Position numbers and translations under genes: made by a program. Shown here in pieces: positions 36,177 through 44,978 of a stretch of DNA of 64,000 nt (positions are counted from its first letter, which is position 1; each line of letters begins with the position of its first letter). This DNA is from Mucilaginibacter pallidiroseus. Lineage in GTDB: Bacteria > Bacteroidota > Bacteroidia > Sphingobacteriales > Sphingobacteriaceae. The stretch lies in the NCBI RefSeq assembly GCF_007846085.1, contig NZ_VOEJ01000002.1, positions 489,447-553,446 of the forward strand, written 5' to 3'. The notes beneath the pieces are model-generated. The model did no database searches. It was not told the DNA's origin and was given only the letters and a program-made list of their open reading frames with translations.

Positions 36177-38621
36177 TTAAAAGCTAAGGTTAACAGATGC
36201 CAGGAAATTGCGCGTTGCCTGCGGGAAAAAGTAGTTGTAATTGGAAACCATGCCGCCGCTTATGCCGGGGTAGGTTGCACCATTTGCCTCATACTCCTTA
36301 CTGAAAATGTTATTGACCAGTAAACCAATACCAATGTTTTTAACCGCCCTGGTGCTGAAGTTATAACGCAGCCTTACATCGCTCACAAAATAACCGCTAA
36401 GCTGCCTGTTCATAATATACTTATTGCTTGCAGCCACCGGGAAACCCTCGGGGTTGGTGTTTGATGTGTTATCAAGATACTGGCTGCTAATGTATTTGCT
36501 GATAAAAGCAATTTCTCCGCCTTTAACCGGGCTGTAGCTGATCTCGCTCGAGCCGATGAAAGATGGCGAATAAGCGATATCTGTTTTAGGCAAAAACAAT
36601 AACACCTGCGAGTTATCATCATAATTGGTAAAAAACTGGCTGTAATTTTTGATTTTATTGGTGCTGATGGTGGCTGTTGCACCCCAGCTTAATTGCCTTG
36701 CAAGTTTTACACGGCCGTCTAACTCGATACCTGCACGGTAACTTTTATCTACGTTACGGCGGGTTGCCGAACCAACATCATTTAATGCACCTGTAAGTAT
36801 CAGCTGGTTTTTATACAACATGTAAAACAGGTTGATGCCTCCTTTAAACACATCGCTGCTGGTACGGTAGCCTAATTCAAAATCTTTCAAATTCTCAGGC
36901 TTTGGCCTGCTTTGCGGTGTCGAGTTGGTGTAGTCGTCGCGGTTAGGTTCGTGATTGCCCACGGCAAAAGATGCATAAACGTTGTTATGCGCATCGAACT
37001 CATACGTTATACCTGCCTTTGGGTTGAAAAAGTTTAGCGTGGCATTTTGCTGCACATTATTCAGGTTCCGGTCAAAACCAAGGAACGAATAATAAATGCG
37101 GCGGTACTGCATATCTGCAAACAGGGTAGCGTTACCAACTTTTAATTCGCCGCGCGTAAAAATATTGAAGTCGTTTTTGTTGGCATCATCACGGTAGTAT
37201 TCATAATTGGGGCCAATGCCCGCACTTTCCCTGGTGTAAATAACATTGCCAAAGTGTGCACCACTATATCTGTTATACGCACCACCCAGGGTTAAATTAA
37301 GGTTGCTTGTTGGCAGGTATTTTAAAGCGTATGTAACACCGTAAAAATCATTATCCAACCAACGCCGGCGAGCCAAATCTGTAGCCAAAATGGTTTCGCC
37401 ATTATATGTAACCGGTGTAATGCCATACCTGTTTAGGGAGTCGGCAATCCTGAACTCTTCATAATAGCCTTTACCCTTGGTATAATGCAATGCTCCGCTA
37501 AAAGTTAGCTTGTCCGACAGCTTTTGATCGTACAGTAACTGGTAGTGGTTTTGCTGATAGTTATCAACCTGATCTTTATAGTATGTACCATCGGCCATTA
37601 AGCCAAGTTCGTTATAGGTACGTCGGTTAGGTATGCTGTTGTCGCTGATAATGTAATCAGGTATACCGTTCCAGGCTTGGTAGGTGCGCTCTTTACCGGC
37701 AAAGACATTTGCCCGCAAAGTGCTGCTTTTACCGTAGTAGGCGGCACTTACAAAAAACGACTGCAAGTTTGATGATGCACGATCGATATAACCGTCGGAC
37801 CGGATGCGAGACAGCCTGCCATCTACGCTAAACTTGCCGCCTAATAAGCCCGAGCCAATACTTACCGTATTCTTTACAGTACCGTAAGAGCCAAAGGTAT
37901 TGTTGATATCAGCATAGCCGGTATCGCGGCGGGTAGCTGTTTGCACATTGATGCTACCGCCAAATGCACCTGCTCCGTTGGTTGATGTACCTACACCGCG
38001 TTGCACCTGGATATTGTTTACTGAAGATGTAAAATCGGGCAGGTTTACAAAGAAAGAGCCCTGGCTTTCGGCATCATTAAGCGGGATGCCATTCACGGTA
38101 ACGTTTACGCGTGTGCCATCGCTGCCGCGGATACGGATACCAGTGTAGCCTATGCCCGTACCAGCATCAGAGCTCACTACAACCGACGGCGTTTGGTTAA
38201 GCATGTAAGGTAAATCCTGGCCAAAATTGGTTTTCTCCAGGTCTTTTTTGCTGATGTTGGTAAATGCCGTAGGCGAGTTTTTGCCCGCACGTGTAGCCGT
38301 AACGGTAACCTGCTCGGCGCTAAAGGTAGCGCTGCCTAAGCTGAAGTTTACCGTTTGGCTACCATTAAGCCTGATTGTTTTTGTGGTGGTTTGGTAGCCT
38401 ACAAAACTGGCTGTTAATGTGTAAGCACCAGCTTTAAGATTATTGAATTGATAGTTACCGCCGCCGTTTGTTTGTGTGTTTAAGGCAGGGTTACTAAGGC
38501 TGATGGTTGCACCGGGCAAAGCCTCGCCTTCCGGATTAGTGATTTTTCCTGAGATAGTGAATTGGGCCGATGCCAAAACAGGCAGCAGCAGGGCGAAGAG
38601 CGCCGCAAATAAATTTTTCAA
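36177..38621 (-). CDS. TonB-dependent outer-membrane receptor, thiamine-riboswitch controlled
   Basis: 814 aa. Signal peptide MKNLFAALFALLLPVLASA, then a carboxypeptidase-regulatory-like domain (about 20-100, GKITNPEGEALPGATISLSN), a plug (DLPYMLNQTPSVVVSSDAG, IRIRGSDGTRVNVTVNGIP) and a 22-strand barrel ending in aromatic residue Phe (NLSF). The start codon is TTG at 38619-38621, where the signal peptide begins; no in-frame ATG lies upstream. The TPP riboswitch in its leader implies uptake of thiamine or a precursor and repression when TPP is plentiful. It heads the operon with the PnuC/PnuT and flavoprotein genes. Confidence 0.88.
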   Translation of the reverse strand: MKNLFAALFALLLPVLASAQFTISGKITNPEGEALPGATISLSNPALNTQTNGGGNYQFNNLKAGAYTLTASFVGYQTTTKTIRLNGSQTVNFSLGSATFSAEQVTVTATRAGKNSPTAFTNISKKDLEKTNFGQDLPYMLNQTPSVVVSSDAGTGIGYTGIRIRGSDGTRVNVTVNGIPLNDAESQGSFFVNLPDFTSSVNNIQVQRGVGTSTNGAGAFGGSINVQTATRRDTGYADINNTFGSYGTVKNTVSIGSGLLGGKFSVDGRLSRIRSDGYIDRASSNLQSFFVSAAYYGKSSTLRANVFAGKERTYQAWNGIPDYIISDNSIPNRRTYNELGLMADGTYYKDQVDNYQQNHYQLLYDQKLSDKLTFSGALHYTKGKGYYEEFRIADSLNRYGITPVTYNGETILATDLARRRWLDNDFYGVTYALKYLPTSNLNLTLGGAYNRYSGAHFGNVIYTRESAGIGPNYEYYRDDANKNDFNIFTRGELKVGNATLFADMQYRRIYYSFLGFDRNLNNVQQNATLNFFNPKAGITYEFDAHNNVYASFAVGNHEPNRDDYTNSTPQSRPKPENLKDFELGYRTSSDVFKGGINLFYMLYKNQLILTGALNDVGSATRRNVDKSYRAGIELDGRVKLARQLSWGATATISTNKIKNYSQFFTNYDDNSQVLLFLPKTDIAYSPSFIGSSEISYSPVKGGEIAFISKYISSQYLDNTSNTNPEGFPVAASNKYIMNRQLSGYFVSDVRLRYNFSTRAVKNIGIGLLVNNIFSKEYEANGATYPGISGGMVSNYNYFFPQATRNFLASVNLSF

Positions 38622-38682
38622 AATTTGTTGAACAAAAATGAGTTAAACCATCTGCTCGCCGGGATAAAACGGCAGTACACTT

Positions 38683-38897
38683 AACTTGTTACCTCTCCCT
38701 ACGCCGGCATTACCCGGATCAGGTGCATGTTTTTTGGAGTTGAGAGCTTAAAGCTTAAAGCCAAAGCCCCGACGGACTTTTGACTTTTCACTTTTAACTT
38801 TTGACTTTACAAAACAATGGGTTTGATCTCAGCCTGTCTTTCAGTTTGGTAAAATAACCTGCAGATTATTTGATTACACCAAAGCAAGGCACCCCTT
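38683..38897 (-). promoter_or_regulatory. TPP riboswitch (THI element) with a 93-nt insert
   Basis: On the - strand the boxes appear in the right order: AGGGGTGCC, GGCTGAGA followed by ACCC, then CACCTGATC, CGGGTAATGCCGG and CGTAGGGAGAG. The P1 arms are TTCTC and GAGAG. The P3 arm is extended by a P3a-like stem (TTTGGT/ACCAAA). The P2 strand ACCC (38819-38822) is normally only a few nt from the P4 strand CACCTG (38720-38725); here 93 nt separate them. The promoter lies just upstream. About 60 nt then lead to the receptor's start codon. Confidence 0.9.
38746..38808. repeat. Seven-base-period inverted repeat inside the TPP riboswitch
   Basis: On the + strand, five tandem 7-mers of form NNACTTT occupy 38774-38808. 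They face GCTTAAA, GCTTAAA and GCCAAAG at 38746-38766 across a CCCCGAC loop. The arms pair imperfectly with G-U pairs. The unit falls between the P2 and P4 strands of the aptamer. Confidence 0.75.
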
Positions 38898-38910
38898 GAG
38901 AATTATACGG

Positions 38911-38940
38911 CAAAGATAGTTTTTGAAATGGTAAATGCAA
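38911..38940 (-). promoter_or_regulatory. Promoter of the thiamine-transport operon
   Basis: TTG at 38938-38940, a 19-nt spacer and TATCTTTG at 38911-38918 match the Bacteroidota promoter consensus. The predicted start is only about 10 nt before the first riboswitch helix. Confidence 0.78.
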
Positions 38941-38989
38941 GCGGCGTGTTTGCTTGCGGTGTAATTAACTTGAGTAGAGCTTTAAAACC

Positions 38990-39595
38990 CTACTTCCACT
39001 TAAAGCTTTTGATCATCACATCCACATCTTTTTTGATGAAGGTAAGCACCGGTTGTATCGAATCCAGCCTGGGCTCGGAATTAAAATACAACGCGCCGCG
39101 CAGGTAGTGTTTGGTGCTGTCGGTAAGGAAGAATTGTGCCGATGATGCTGCGTTGCCATCAATAGTATAATAAATACCGTAAATATTACGCTCCGGATAG
39201 CGGATGATGCCCTGGTCTATCCAGTTAGCTTTTACGGTGTGCTTAAAGCTGAGTTTATGAGCGTCCTCAACCAATTGGTTAAATTCCTTTTTTGAGGTAA
39301 CCGGCTGATAGCTTAGGTGTAGGGTAGCGTTAAATTGCTTGTATTGCATATTTAACCAGCATGGTTTAGCCTTAGGGTTGCGGTCGGGCTCAATGGCTGC
39401 ATATTTAGGATAATCAAACGTGAAGGGGCAGCCCGTGCTATTGTATGTTTGATATGCTTTATCCGGAAAATTTATACGAAAAAAGCCACGCGGCTTGGGT
39501 GCATAATCTGCACTGCCGCCACAGGCGCTCAGCATTAATACAGCCGCCACCATTGCAACAAAAATGCTTGCAGGTGTTAATCTTCGTTTGTCCAT
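38990..39595 (-). CDS. gldD: Gliding-motility-type lipoprotein GldD
   Basis: 201 aa. MDKRRLTPASIFVAMVAAVLMLSAC is a lipoprotein signal (lipobox LSAC). The mature start YAPKPRGFFRINFPDKAYQTY and CPFTFDYPKYA are the GldD signatures. GldD is an essential part of gliding and type IX secretion in Flavobacterium, but orthologues occur in non-gliding Bacteroidota, so motility cannot be concluded from this gene alone. The ATG at 39593-39595 lies inside aroE's 3' end (19-bp overlap), so the two genes are likely to be coupled. Confidence 0.9.
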   Translation of the reverse strand: MDKRRLTPASIFVAMVAAVLMLSACGGSADYAPKPRGFFRINFPDKAYQTYNSTGCPFTFDYPKYAAIEPDRNPKAKPCWLNMQYKQFNATLHLSYQPVTSKKEFNQLVEDAHKLSFKHTVKANWIDQGIIRYPERNIYGIYYTIDGNAASSAQFFLTDSTKHYLRGALYFNSEPRLDSIQPVLTFIKKDVDVMIKSFKWK

Positions 39596-40368
39596 ATCTC
39601 CCAGGCTTTTTCTGCCTGCAATACTAACATTTCATATCCGTTTTTTGTAGCAGCATTACGATCCATTCCGTTTTGCAGGAATTTTGTAACCGGCGGGTTA
39701 TACACCAGGTCGAAAAGCAGGTGTTTACTTCCTACAGCATCGTACGGAATAGGCGGGGCCTCATCAACATTTGGATAGGTGCCTATAGGCGTGGTGTTGA
39801 TGATTAGCTTATACTCGGCTACCATATCGTCGGTAACGTCACTAAATAAAATGTTTCCTTCAACCGGTTTACGTGTTACCGTTTTGTAGCTGATGCTTTT
39901 GTTATCGAGCACGCATTTAACCGCTTTGGCTGCGCCCCCGTCACCAAGAATCAAGGCCTTCTCATGCGCGCTCGTGAGTAAAGGCGTTAATGATCCGTTA
40001 AAACCATGAATATCGGTATTGTACCCTTCCAGCCTGAAATCATGCCCATTTATACCCACCTCTCCTGAAAAGGCAGCCGATACCGGGCTTTCGCTGTATA
40101 CCTTTATACAATTTACCGCCCCGGCTGTTTTGGCATCATGTTCTATCCAGTCGAGATGTTTCATCACCTGTTCTTTATAAGGGATGGTAACATTGAGCCC
40201 GCAGAGGCCGCCAACTTTATGCAGCAACGGGCGCAGTTCGTCAAGGCTTTCTATTGGGTAAAGCTCGTAAACAGCATCTGTAATACGCTGCTTTGCAAAC
40301 TTTTCGGTAAAGTACTTTTTGGAGAAGGAATGGCCCAGCGGATAGCCGATTAACCCGTAATTTTTCAT
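39577..40368 (-). CDS. aroE: Shikimate dehydrogenase
   Basis: 263 aa. It reduces 3-dehydroshikimate to shikimate with NADPH in aromatic amino-acid synthesis. The substrate-binding serines Ser14 and Ser16 (GHSFSKKYF), catalytic Lys65 (TIPYKE) and Asn86 (GAVNCI) are present. Asp119 in GYNTDIHG corresponds to Asp102 of E. coli, because about 17 extra residues (near 93-112) are inserted between strand and motif. The NADP-binding GDGGAAKAV and C-terminal NGYEMLVLQAEKAWEIW are normal. Overlaps gldD by 19 bp. Confidence 0.94.
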   Translation of the reverse strand: MKNYGLIGYPLGHSFSKKYFTEKFAKQRITDAVYELYPIESLDELRPLLHKVGGLCGLNVTIPYKEQVMKHLDWIEHDAKTAGAVNCIKVYSESPVSAAFSGEVGINGHDFRLEGYNTDIHGFNGSLTPLLTSAHEKALILGDGGAAKAVKCVLDNKSISYKTVTRKPVEGNILFSDVTDDMVAEYKLIINTTPIGTYPNVDEAPPIPYDAVGSKHLLFDLVYNPPVTKFLQNGMDRNAATKNGYEMLVLQAEKAWEIWTNED

Positions 40369-40501
40369 GCCTATATCAGATATAATAGTACTACAGCAGC
40401 AAATTAAAAACAGTTTTAATGCAGCGGTAATATTACCAACAAAGCAGCACGATTTATAATTTATTTACACCGTGCAAAGTTTTCTTATGAATTACGCTAA
40501 A

Positions 40502-40529
40502 CAAAAAATGACCGCCAGGGGCAGTCATT
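40502..40529 (-). terminator. Intrinsic terminator of the methyltransferase gene
   Basis: Stem AAATGAC/GTCATTT with an inner GCC/GGC pairing and a T-run on the - strand, 20 nt after the stop at 40549. Confidence 0.75.
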
Positions 40530-40548
40530 TGATATCGATACTAATTAA

Positions 40549-41196
40549 TTATTTAATGCACTCAAACTTTACCACCAGCTGCCAGCGTTTTGGGTTTTCA
40601 ACCAATTTAAACATTGGGTCGGGCGAGTCATTAAACTCGCAGCGGCGAATATTGGTAAAACCAGCTTCGCGCAGTTCTTTCTCTGTCGATTCCCAATCCC
40701 ACAGCCAAAGGTGCTCCAGGTAGCCAAAAAGGTGTTTGGTAACGGCCATAAAATTACGAGGACGTACTTCTACACCCATCATCATGCGTTTAATTAAACG
40801 TATGGACGCATCCGGGTCGTGCTTTTCGTCCTTATCACTAATGTAATCGCGCACAAGCGTTTCCAGGTCGGGCATAATGATCCTGAATACACCGCCCGGT
40901 TTTAACATTTTGTACGTGTTGCGCAGGGCTATCCTAAAATCTGTTAATGACATATGCTCCAGTACGTGCGAGCAATAAGCGCCATCGGCACTATTATCTT
41001 TTATACCCGGCAAACCTTTGGTTATATCGCCGTAGCGCACGTTTTTGTCAAACACCTGGCCGAGGCTTTTCTTAAGTATAGTTCCTAAAATTGGAGTTTT
41101 TTGTATAACCAGTGTAGGCGATACATCAAAGTTTGCCCACTCGGCAGGTGCGGTTTGGCCGCAGCCGTAGTGCACGTACAGTTTATTTTCAGACAT
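40549..41196 (-). CDS. Class I SAM-dependent methyltransferase
   Basis: 215 aa. VHYGCGQTAPAEWANFDVSP is a shortened SAM-binding motif I, GAYCSHVLEHMSL motif II and LKPGGVFRIIMPDLE motif III, the pattern of Methyltransf_11-type sugar or surface-glycan methyltransferases. The last 80 residues contain RPRNFMAVTKHLFGYLEHLWLWDWES, often seen in proteins from polysaccharide loci. The substrate is unknown. A divergent glycosyltransferase gene 168 nt away makes a cell-surface glycan role plausible but unproven. Confidence 0.85.
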   Translation of the reverse strand: MSENKLYVHYGCGQTAPAEWANFDVSPTLVIQKTPILGTILKKSLGQVFDKNVRYGDITKGLPGIKDNSADGAYCSHVLEHMSLTDFRIALRNTYKMLKPGGVFRIIMPDLETLVRDYISDKDEKHDPDASIRLIKRMMMGVEVRPRNFMAVTKHLFGYLEHLWLWDWESTEKELREAGFTNIRRCEFNDSPDPMFKLVENPKRWQLVVKFECIK

Positions 41197-41364
41197 GGTT
41201 TTAGAGGCTGTTAATCAATAGTTAAAGCATTTGTGGCTTAACGTTTTAAAGATAACCGTTTCATGTTAACAATACCGGCTTTTGTTTAAAAAACATTATT
41301 CTGGGTGGTTTTAGGACCTGTTTGTACCTTTTAAATTGTTAGTTTAGCAATCAAAAACATCACA

Positions 41365-42570
41365 ATGCTCAACCATCGCAATATTTTATGCATCAGCGGG
41401 ACCGAGTGGCACGGCAATTACATAAAAGCGGTGGTAGAGCTGATGAAGGTGTTATCAATAAACAACAAAATACTGTTTGTTGAAAATCCTTACACCTATA
41501 AGGATGCCATTGCCGGAGTAGATGGTAAAAACAAGTTAGATTTTAAGCAGGTATTGGGCTTTAAGCCGCGGATAACCACTTTTGATGCCGGTAATGGTGG
41601 CACGGTTAACATACTCACGCCGCCGCTTACCTTCCCGGTCAGCTTTTTGCCAACGGGCGGCTTGTTTAATGCATTGTTAAACTACAATGGCTGGCTTGTT
41701 AGGCGCAGCATACGCAAAGCTTTGATTAAGCTCGGCATGGATAAAGAGCTGATCAATTTTGTATCGTTTAACCCAAGCATGGGCGTACAAACGGCGCACC
41801 GGTTTAACGAGCAAACCTTGATATACCACTGCTACGATGAAATTAAAGGCGCACACCCCTGGTTAAGTAAGCATGGCATCGGTCTCGAAAAAACTTTGAT
41901 GCATATGGTTGATGCGGTTATAGTAACATCCAACGGTTTGTATGAAAGTAAAAAGAATGAGTGCAAACGCTGCTACATTGTTAAAAATGCCGTAAAAGCA
42001 GACCTCTTTATACAGGGATTTAGTGATAATATAAATAAAGGCAAGAAGGTTGTGGGCTATGTTGGCAGCGTAGATAACCGTTTGGATTACGACCTGCTGC
42101 ACCATTTATTTACGAGCATGCCCGACACCGAATTTATATTTGTAGGACGCATAATTGAGCCCGAATATGGTGAACGACTAAAGCCCTACCCTAATGTAAA
42201 GTTAGAAGGCGCCAAACAGCCCGAGGAGTTGCCGGCGTATCTAAAGCGTTTTTCGGCAGGGATTATTCCGTTTATTACGGATGATTTTACCCGTGGCATT
42301 TACCCCATGAAAATAAATGAGTATTTAGCTGCCGGCTTGCCTGTAGTGAGCACCGACTTTAGCGACCTTACCGATTTTGAAGGCAACATACAAGTGGCCT
42401 CAAGCAATACACAATTCCTTGCTCATTTAATAGCAGAAATTGATACCGATACTTCCTCCAAACGCCACGCCCGCCTTCAACTTGCGCAAGGAAACACCTG
42501 GGAAAAACGGGCCGATGAACTATCAGCCGTGATTGAGCAGGTAGAACGGGAAATTAAAACGGCGGTGTAA
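41365..42570 (+). CDS. Family 4-like glycosyltransferase
   Basis: 401 aa, GT-B fold. The donor-binding half shows VVGYVGSVDNRLDYDLL, EFIFVGRI, PNVKLEGAKQPEELPAYLKRFSAGIIPF and YPMKINEYLAAGLPVVSTD with the Glu of the EX7E-type site. The N-terminal part (LCISGTEWHGNYIKAVVELM) resembles TuaH/teichuronic-acid-type transferases. Likely role: adding a sugar to a lipid-linked or surface glycan. The ATG at 41365 is used. It is divergent from the methyltransferase gene. A possible terminator overlaps its stop. Confidence 0.87.
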   Translation: MLNHRNILCISGTEWHGNYIKAVVELMKVLSINNKILFVENPYTYKDAIAGVDGKNKLDFKQVLGFKPRITTFDAGNGGTVNILTPPLTFPVSFLPTGGLFNALLNYNGWLVRRSIRKALIKLGMDKELINFVSFNPSMGVQTAHRFNEQTLIYHCYDEIKGAHPWLSKHGIGLEKTLMHMVDAVIVTSNGLYESKKNECKRCYIVKNAVKADLFIQGFSDNINKGKKVVGYVGSVDNRLDYDLLHHLFTSMPDTEFIFVGRIIEPEYGERLKPYPNVKLEGAKQPEELPAYLKRFSAGIIPFITDDFTRGIYPMKINEYLAAGLPVVSTDFSDLTDFEGNIQVASSNTQFLAHLIAEIDTDTSSKRHARLQLAQGNTWEKRADELSAVIEQVEREIKTAV

Positions 42571-42590
42571 TTTATATAGCCCGCCATTTT
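42556..42590 (+). terminator. Possible terminator overlapping the glycosyltransferase stop
   Basis: AAAACGGCGG and CCGCCATTTT pair with one C-A mismatch across a loop that includes the stop codon. The position over the stop is unusual and the loop is long. Confidence 0.45.
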
Positions 42591-42602
42591 AATAGCATCT
42601 TA

Positions 42603-44870
42603 TTAGTTAAACTTACCCTTTAAAGCAGCCAGCTTGATAGCCATATCTGTTTCGGGCTCCTGCTTTGCAGCGCGCTGATTGTTGGGCTTAAATGTCGGCT
42701 TATTATTTTCTCGCGGCTTTTGCTGGGCTGCCGGTTCAAGCTTTTCATTATCCCTCATACTTAAAGCAATGCGCTTGCGGTTAACATCTACCTCGGTAAC
42801 AGTAACTTCAACCTTTTGATGCACCTTTAGCACTTCGTTAGCGTCCTTTATAAAACGGTTGGCTATCTGGCTGAGGTGCACCAACCCATCCTGGTGTACG
42901 CCAATATCAACAAAGGCACCAAAGTTGGTTATGTTAGTTACAATGCCAGGCAACTTCATTCCTACCTTTAAATCGCTAATGGCATTTACACCGTCGGTAA
43001 AGCTAAAGGCTTCAAACTGCTCACGCGGGTCGCGCCCGGGTTTAGCAAGCTCTGCCATAATATCATTTAACGTTGGCAAACCTACCGTGTCCGATACATA
43101 TTTTTGCAGCGGTATTGATTTACGCAGCTTATCGTCTTTCATCAAATCGGTAACAGTGCAGTTACTATCCTTAGCCATTTGCTCTACAAGTGCGTATCGT
43201 TCTGGGTGGACTGCACTACTGTCTAACGGGTTTTGCGCGCCTTGAATGCGCAGGAAACCTGCCGCCTGCTCGTATGCCTTATCACCAAGGCGGGCCACCT
43301 TTTTAAGCTGATCACGGCGTTTAAAGGCACCGTTTGCGTTTCGGTAATCAACAATGTTTTGCGCCAGCTGCGGCCCAAGGCCCGATACATAGGCCAGTAT
43401 TTGTTTAGATGCGGTATTCAGTTCCACCCCAACGGCGTTTACGCAACTAATAACGGTATCATCTAATGAGGTCTGCAGTTTATTTTGATCTACATCGTGC
43501 TGGTATTGGCCCACACCTATTGATTTAGGGTCAATCTTCACCAACTCGGCTAATGGGTCCATCAAACGGCGACCGATAGATACGGCTCCGCGAACGGTAA
43601 CATCCTTATCGGGAAATTCCTCACGCGCTACTTCCGAAGCCGAGTAGATGGATGCACCACTCTCGCTAACCATTACAATCACAGCATTTGGCAGGTTAAG
43701 ATTGCGTACAAATACTTCTGTTTCGCGGCCGGCGGTACCGTTGCCAATAGCTATTGCCTCAATATTGTAGTGCTCAAACAAGTAATTAACGGTCTTTTCA
43801 GCCTCGCGCGCCTGGCCTGCACCTGTGTGCGGGAATATGGCAGTGTACTCTAAAAGCTGTCCCTGCTCATCAAGGCAAACCACCTTACAGCCTGTACGGA
43901 AACCCGGGTCAATAGCCATGATACGCTTTTGGCCAAGCGGTGCGCCTAACAATAATTGCCTTGCATTTTCGGCAAAAACCCGAATGGCTTCCTCGTCGGC
44001 TTGCTTTTTTGTAAATAAGCGAATTTCCGTTTCCATTGATGGCTTAAGCAAGCGTTTGTAACCATCAGTTATGGCTTGCTTTATTTGCGCAGATGCTGCG
44101 TTGTTAGCTGTAATAAACTCGCTTTCCAGCAAGGCAATGGCATCCTCGTCGGCCGGTTTAATATCCAGCCAGAGTATCTCTTCTTTTTCGCCGCGGCGCA
44201 TGGCCAGCACCCGGTGCGATGGTGCAGTTTTTACCGGCTCGGTCCAGTCAAAATAATCTTTATACTTAATCCCGGCTTCTTCTTTACCCGGCACAACTTT
44301 CGATTCAAATAATCCTTTCTCTGTAAACAACTGGCGCATGCGCGCGCGGGTTTCGGCATGTTCGCTAATGTGCTCCGCAATAATATCGCGTGCACCGGCT
44401 AAGGCCTCGTCGGCAGTATTAACGCCTTTCTCAGCATTTATATATTTTTCGGCTTCCAAACCAACATCCAGTTTGTTTTGGGCAAGCAATGCATCAGCCA
44501 AGGGCTGCAAGCCTTTCTCACGTGCGGCAGTAGCGCGGGTTTTACGCTTAGGGCGATAGGGCAGATAGATATCTTCTAACTGCACCATTGTTTCGGCATC
44601 CTTCACCTGTTTCTCCAACTCTGCCGATAATTTACCCATATCTGCCAGCGATTTCAGGATGGCTTCGCGGCGTTTGTCTAATTCGCGCAGTTGCAAAACA
44701 CGGTCGCGTATCGCTGCTACCTGCACCTCATCTAGGCTGCCGGTTAGTTCCTTACGGTATCTTGATATAAACGGCACGGTAGCCCCTTCATCTAACATGG
44801 CTATGGTTGCGGCTACCTGTTTACACCCCACACCAAGCTCCTGCGCTATTTTTATATTATATAGTTCCAT
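42603..44870 (-). CDS. tex: Tex-family transcription accessory protein
   Basis: 755 aa. Tex-like N-terminal domain, YqgF/RNase-H-like domain (IMAIDPGFRTGCKVVCLD), helix-hairpin-helix repeats (PQLAQNIVDYRNANGAFKRRDQLKKV) and a C-terminal S1 domain (GIVTNITNFGAFVDIGVHQDGLVH) appear in order. The protein binds RNA and is linked to transcription and ribosome-related regulation. A basic, Gln/Asn-rich tail of about 45 residues follows the S1 domain. The ATG at 44868-44870 gives the standard MELYNIKIAQELGV start. Confidence 0.96.
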   Translation of the reverse strand: MELYNIKIAQELGVGCKQVAATIAMLDEGATVPFISRYRKELTGSLDEVQVAAIRDRVLQLRELDKRREAILKSLADMGKLSAELEKQVKDAETMVQLEDIYLPYRPKRKTRATAAREKGLQPLADALLAQNKLDVGLEAEKYINAEKGVNTADEALAGARDIIAEHISEHAETRARMRQLFTEKGLFESKVVPGKEEAGIKYKDYFDWTEPVKTAPSHRVLAMRRGEKEEILWLDIKPADEDAIALLESEFITANNAASAQIKQAITDGYKRLLKPSMETEIRLFTKKQADEEAIRVFAENARQLLLGAPLGQKRIMAIDPGFRTGCKVVCLDEQGQLLEYTAIFPHTGAGQAREAEKTVNYLFEHYNIEAIAIGNGTAGRETEVFVRNLNLPNAVIVMVSESGASIYSASEVAREEFPDKDVTVRGAVSIGRRLMDPLAELVKIDPKSIGVGQYQHDVDQNKLQTSLDDTVISCVNAVGVELNTASKQILAYVSGLGPQLAQNIVDYRNANGAFKRRDQLKKVARLGDKAYEQAAGFLRIQGAQNPLDSSAVHPERYALVEQMAKDSNCTVTDLMKDDKLRKSIPLQKYVSDTVGLPTLNDIMAELAKPGRDPREQFEAFSFTDGVNAISDLKVGMKLPGIVTNITNFGAFVDIGVHQDGLVHLSQIANRFIKDANEVLKVHQKVEVTVTEVDVNRKRIALSMRDNEKLEPAAQQKPRENNKPTFKPNNQRAAKQEPETDMAIKLAALKGKFN

Positions 44871-44881
44871 TATTGTATTAG

Positions 44882-44920
44882 GATTACACCGATATCATAC
44901 GATTACACCGATAAATCGGT
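44882..44920. repeat. Direct repeat GATTACACCGATA and nested palindrome upstream of tex
   Basis: GATTACACCGATA occurs at 44882-44894 and again at 44901-44913. The second copy continues into the palindrome ACCGAT-AA-ATCGGT (44907-44920). The pair starts 12 nt upstream of the tex ATG. It looks like a dispersed GTGTAATC-type Bacteroidota repeat, not a known operator. Confidence 0.5.
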
Positions 44921-44978
44921 AGCGCGAAATTGGTGGTATTTGGGGAGAAATCAAAGAAAGGATAAAATTTGAAAGCTT

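Noticed and set aside
38746..38808. CRISPR-like tandem repeat
   Set aside because: The units are only 7 nt with no spacers, arranged as an inverted repeat, and no cas gene is present.
38746..38808. Transcription terminator within the TPP leader
   Set aside because: The stem is imperfect and A/T-rich, it lies before the P4-P5 half of the aptamer, and no T-run follows at the right place.
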